Positions 5,384 through 6,712 of a DNA stretch of 6,712 nucleotides are shown piece after piece. The notes beneath the pieces are model-generated. The model did not search any database. It had not been told where the DNA came from and was given only the letters and a program-made list of their open reading frames with translations. Origin of the DNA: an uncultured Ruminococcus sp. (lineage in GTDB: Bacteria > Bacillota > Clostridia > Oscillospirales > Acutalibacteraceae). Where the stretch lies: NCBI GenBank assembly GCA_937892835.1, contig CALBHM010000390.1, forward strand, positions 1-6,712, in the 5' to 3' direction. Position numbers and translations under genes: made by a program. Numbering within the stretch: the first letter of the stretch is position 1; the number at the start of each line of letters is the position of its first letter.

Positions 5384-6523
5384 TTATTTGCCCCCTTTCT
5401 CAGGTTTGTCGGGTTTAAACGGGTCGTTCTGCTTTACGTCTGTCGTAAGAACCTCGTCCATACGAATCTTGGTTGTAACAACGTCCCATCTGTTTGTATC
5501 CGAATACTGCTTTGACGGATTCTTAAGGTGCTTTTCGCGAAGCTTGTTTGCGATTGAGAATCTCTCTCTGACGCTCTTAAGAGCCGGAGCATTGTTGAAG
5601 ATAACAACAACAATGAGAATGATTGCGTAAACGAGATACTTAAGTGCTGCCAGATCGCCGGAAAGCTGAGTCTGGAGCTGGAAGTTGAGGTAAGTGATAA
5701 ATACAGCCGAAATAATCGAACCTGTGATATTACCCATACCACCGAGAACAACCATAACGAGAATCTCGATTGAATAGTTGAATGAGAAGAACGAGTAAAC
5801 AACAGGGGTAACATATGAGCCGTAGATAACACCTGCCATGCCTGCAAAGAATGCGGCAAAGACGAAAACGAACAGCTTATAGTATGTGATGTTTATACCC
5901 ATTGCCTTTGCGGCAATCTCATTATCACGGATAGCCGTAATTGCACGTCCGTGCTTACTTCTGATAATATTCTGAATAAGGAAGAGTGAAATAAGAACAG
6001 TAACAAGAGCTACGATATAAAGATCATTGCCGTACTTCTTGGTTGAAAGACCGAGAGCAGCACCGAATGTCGGAAGGTTCTTGAAAATTGTTCTAACGAT
6101 TTCACCGAATGCAAGAGTAACGATTGCAAGGTAGTCTCCCTTAAGTCTCAAGGCAGGAAGTCCGATTATGAGTCCGAATACTGCCGCAACAAGTCCGCCG
6201 ATGAGCATCGAAATAATAAGAACCAAAAGCTTTGAATCCATTACATTGTAAAGCTCTTTGGCAATGTAACAGCCGATGTATGCGCCGACGCACATGAAGC
6301 CTGCATGACCGAGTGACAATTCACCGAGGAAACCGACAACGAGGTTAAGCGAAACAGCAAGCAAAATGCTGTATGCCATCTGAGCGAGCAAGCCTGAGCT
6401 TGAACGAGGAAGATTTCCGAAGCTGCTGATAAGAAGAGGAACAACAAGCATTATAATGATAATAAAATAATTAAATGTGTCCTTTATTCTTATTCCTTTT
6501 TTAATATTCTTGAGATAATTCAT
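5384..6523 (-). CDS. livM: Branched-chain amino acid ABC transporter, permease LivM
   Basis: One of the two membrane subunits of the Liv transporter (379 residues, BPD_transp_2 family). Hydrophobic segments run from about residue 18 to 310. Family landmarks are SLGHAGFMCVGAYIG (70-84), GLPALRLKGDYLAIVTLAFGEIVR (from 121), the cytoplasmic EAA-like loop SKHGRAITAIRDNEIAAKAMGIN (189-211), which couples to the ATPases, and VVLGGMGNITGSIISA (258-273). After the last helix there is a hydrophilic tail of about 65 residues (about 314-379), rich in Lys and Asp and ending in DPFKPDKPEKGGK. This is long compared with many LivM proteins and of unknown role. The ATG at 6521-6523 has GAGAAGG 8 nt upstream. 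It begins 3 bp after the livH stop and ends 2 bp before livG. Confidence 0.95.
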   Translation of the reverse strand: MNYLKNIKKGIRIKDTFNYFIIIIMLVVPLLISSFGNLPRSSSGLLAQMAYSILLAVSLNLVVGFLGELSLGHAGFMCVGAYIGCYIAKELYNVMDSKLLVLIISMLIGGLVAAVFGLIIGLPALRLKGDYLAIVTLAFGEIVRTIFKNLPTFGAALGLSTKKYGNDLYIVALVTVLISLFLIQNIIRSKHGRAITAIRDNEIAAKAMGINITYYKLFVFVFAAFFAGMAGVIYGSYVTPVVYSFFSFNYSIEILVMVVLGGMGNITGSIISAVFITYLNFQLQTQLSGDLAALKYLVYAIILIVVVIFNNAPALKSVRERFSIANKLREKHLKNPSKQYSDTNRWDVVTTKIRMDEVLTTDVKQNDPFKPDKPEKGGK

Positions 6524-6526
6524 AGC

Positions 6527-6712
6527 TTATACCTTCTCCCTTCTCTTCTTGCCGAGGATTCCGATAGGTCTTACGAGGAGGATAACTATCAGCAATGCAA
6601 ATTCAATGGCAGTTGCGTAAGGTGCAAGTGCCGGAACGCTCAAAGCGAGCTTCTCGACAACGCCGAGGATGACACCGCCGAGCATAGCACCGGGAATTGA
6701 ACCGATACCGCC
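6527..6712 (-). CDS. livH: Branched-chain amino acid ABC transporter, permease LivH, C-terminal end
   Basis: The last 61 codons of a gene that begins beyond the right edge. The visible protein starts GGIGSIPGAMLGGVILGVVE, contains a final hydrophobic helix (AIEFALLIVILLVRP), and ends GILGKKRREKV. The GG.GS.PGAMLGG..LG..E motif and the terminal VRP.GILGKK.REKV are characteristic of LivH, the partner of LivM in the membrane channel. The stop TAA at 6527-6529 is 3 bp from the livM start, so the genes are in one operon. The N-terminal part, the promoter and any substrate-binding protein gene lie outside the window. Confidence 0.93.
   Translation of the reverse strand, partial: GGIGSIPGAMLGGVILGVVEKLALSVPALAPYATAIEFALLIVILLVRPIGILGKKRREKV

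Noticed and set aside
4581..5630. A long open frame (349 codons) on the plus strand
   Set aside because: It lies antisense to livG and the ends of livF and livM, whose motifs are unmistakable; its translation shows no recognisable domain and is a codon-bias shadow.
5434..5859. A 141-codon minus-strand frame inside livM
   Set aside because: Out-of-frame shadow of livM rich in Ser, Leu and Arg; no motif and no independent start signal.

Overview
The window looks like a chromosomal segment from a low-to-mid GC Firmicute, most likely a gut or rumen Clostridia of the Ruminococcus/Oscillospirales type. The basis is strong AGGAGG-like ribosome binding sites, AT-rich sigma-A promoters, and a secreted protein with a cohesin-like module, BspA-type leucine-rich repeats and a type I dockerin. 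The genus-level assignment is inference. All protein genes are on the minus strand; only a tRNA gene is on the plus strand.

Right part (3857-6712, minus): the distal part of a branched-chain amino acid (Liv/HAAT) ABC transporter operon in the order livH (C-terminal end only) - livM - livG - livF. The genes are 2-4 bp apart with ribosome binding sites inside the preceding genes, and the operon closes with an intrinsic terminator at 3857-3878. LivH and LivM form the membrane channel, and LivG and LivF are the two ATPases. The solute-binding protein and the operon promoter are not in the window.

Middle (3630-3791, plus): a monocistronic tRNA-Arg(CCG) gene with its own near-consensus promoter, encoded CCA end and UUCG-loop terminator.

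Centre-left (1654-3544, minus): a secreted cellulosome-style protein gene broken into two reading frames. A clear sigma-A promoter and a signal peptide lead into a cohesin-like module that stops at 3115. The rest of the module, the LRR block, an Ig-like domain, Cys/His-rich modules and a dockerin continue in another frame down to 1709. One missing base inside the 7-nt stretch 3115-3121 would account for the break and restore a protein of about 587 residues. A 12-bp-stem terminator follows.

Left (1-1647, minus): a promoter placed directly after that terminator drives a GPH-family (MelB-like) cation:sugar symporter, followed 17 bp later by the N-terminus of a family 4-type glycosyltransferase that runs out of the window.

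I found no CRISPR array, insertion sequence, phage gene, defence system or riboswitch. The item most worth follow-up is the split cohesin/dockerin protein; the rest is well-known biology.
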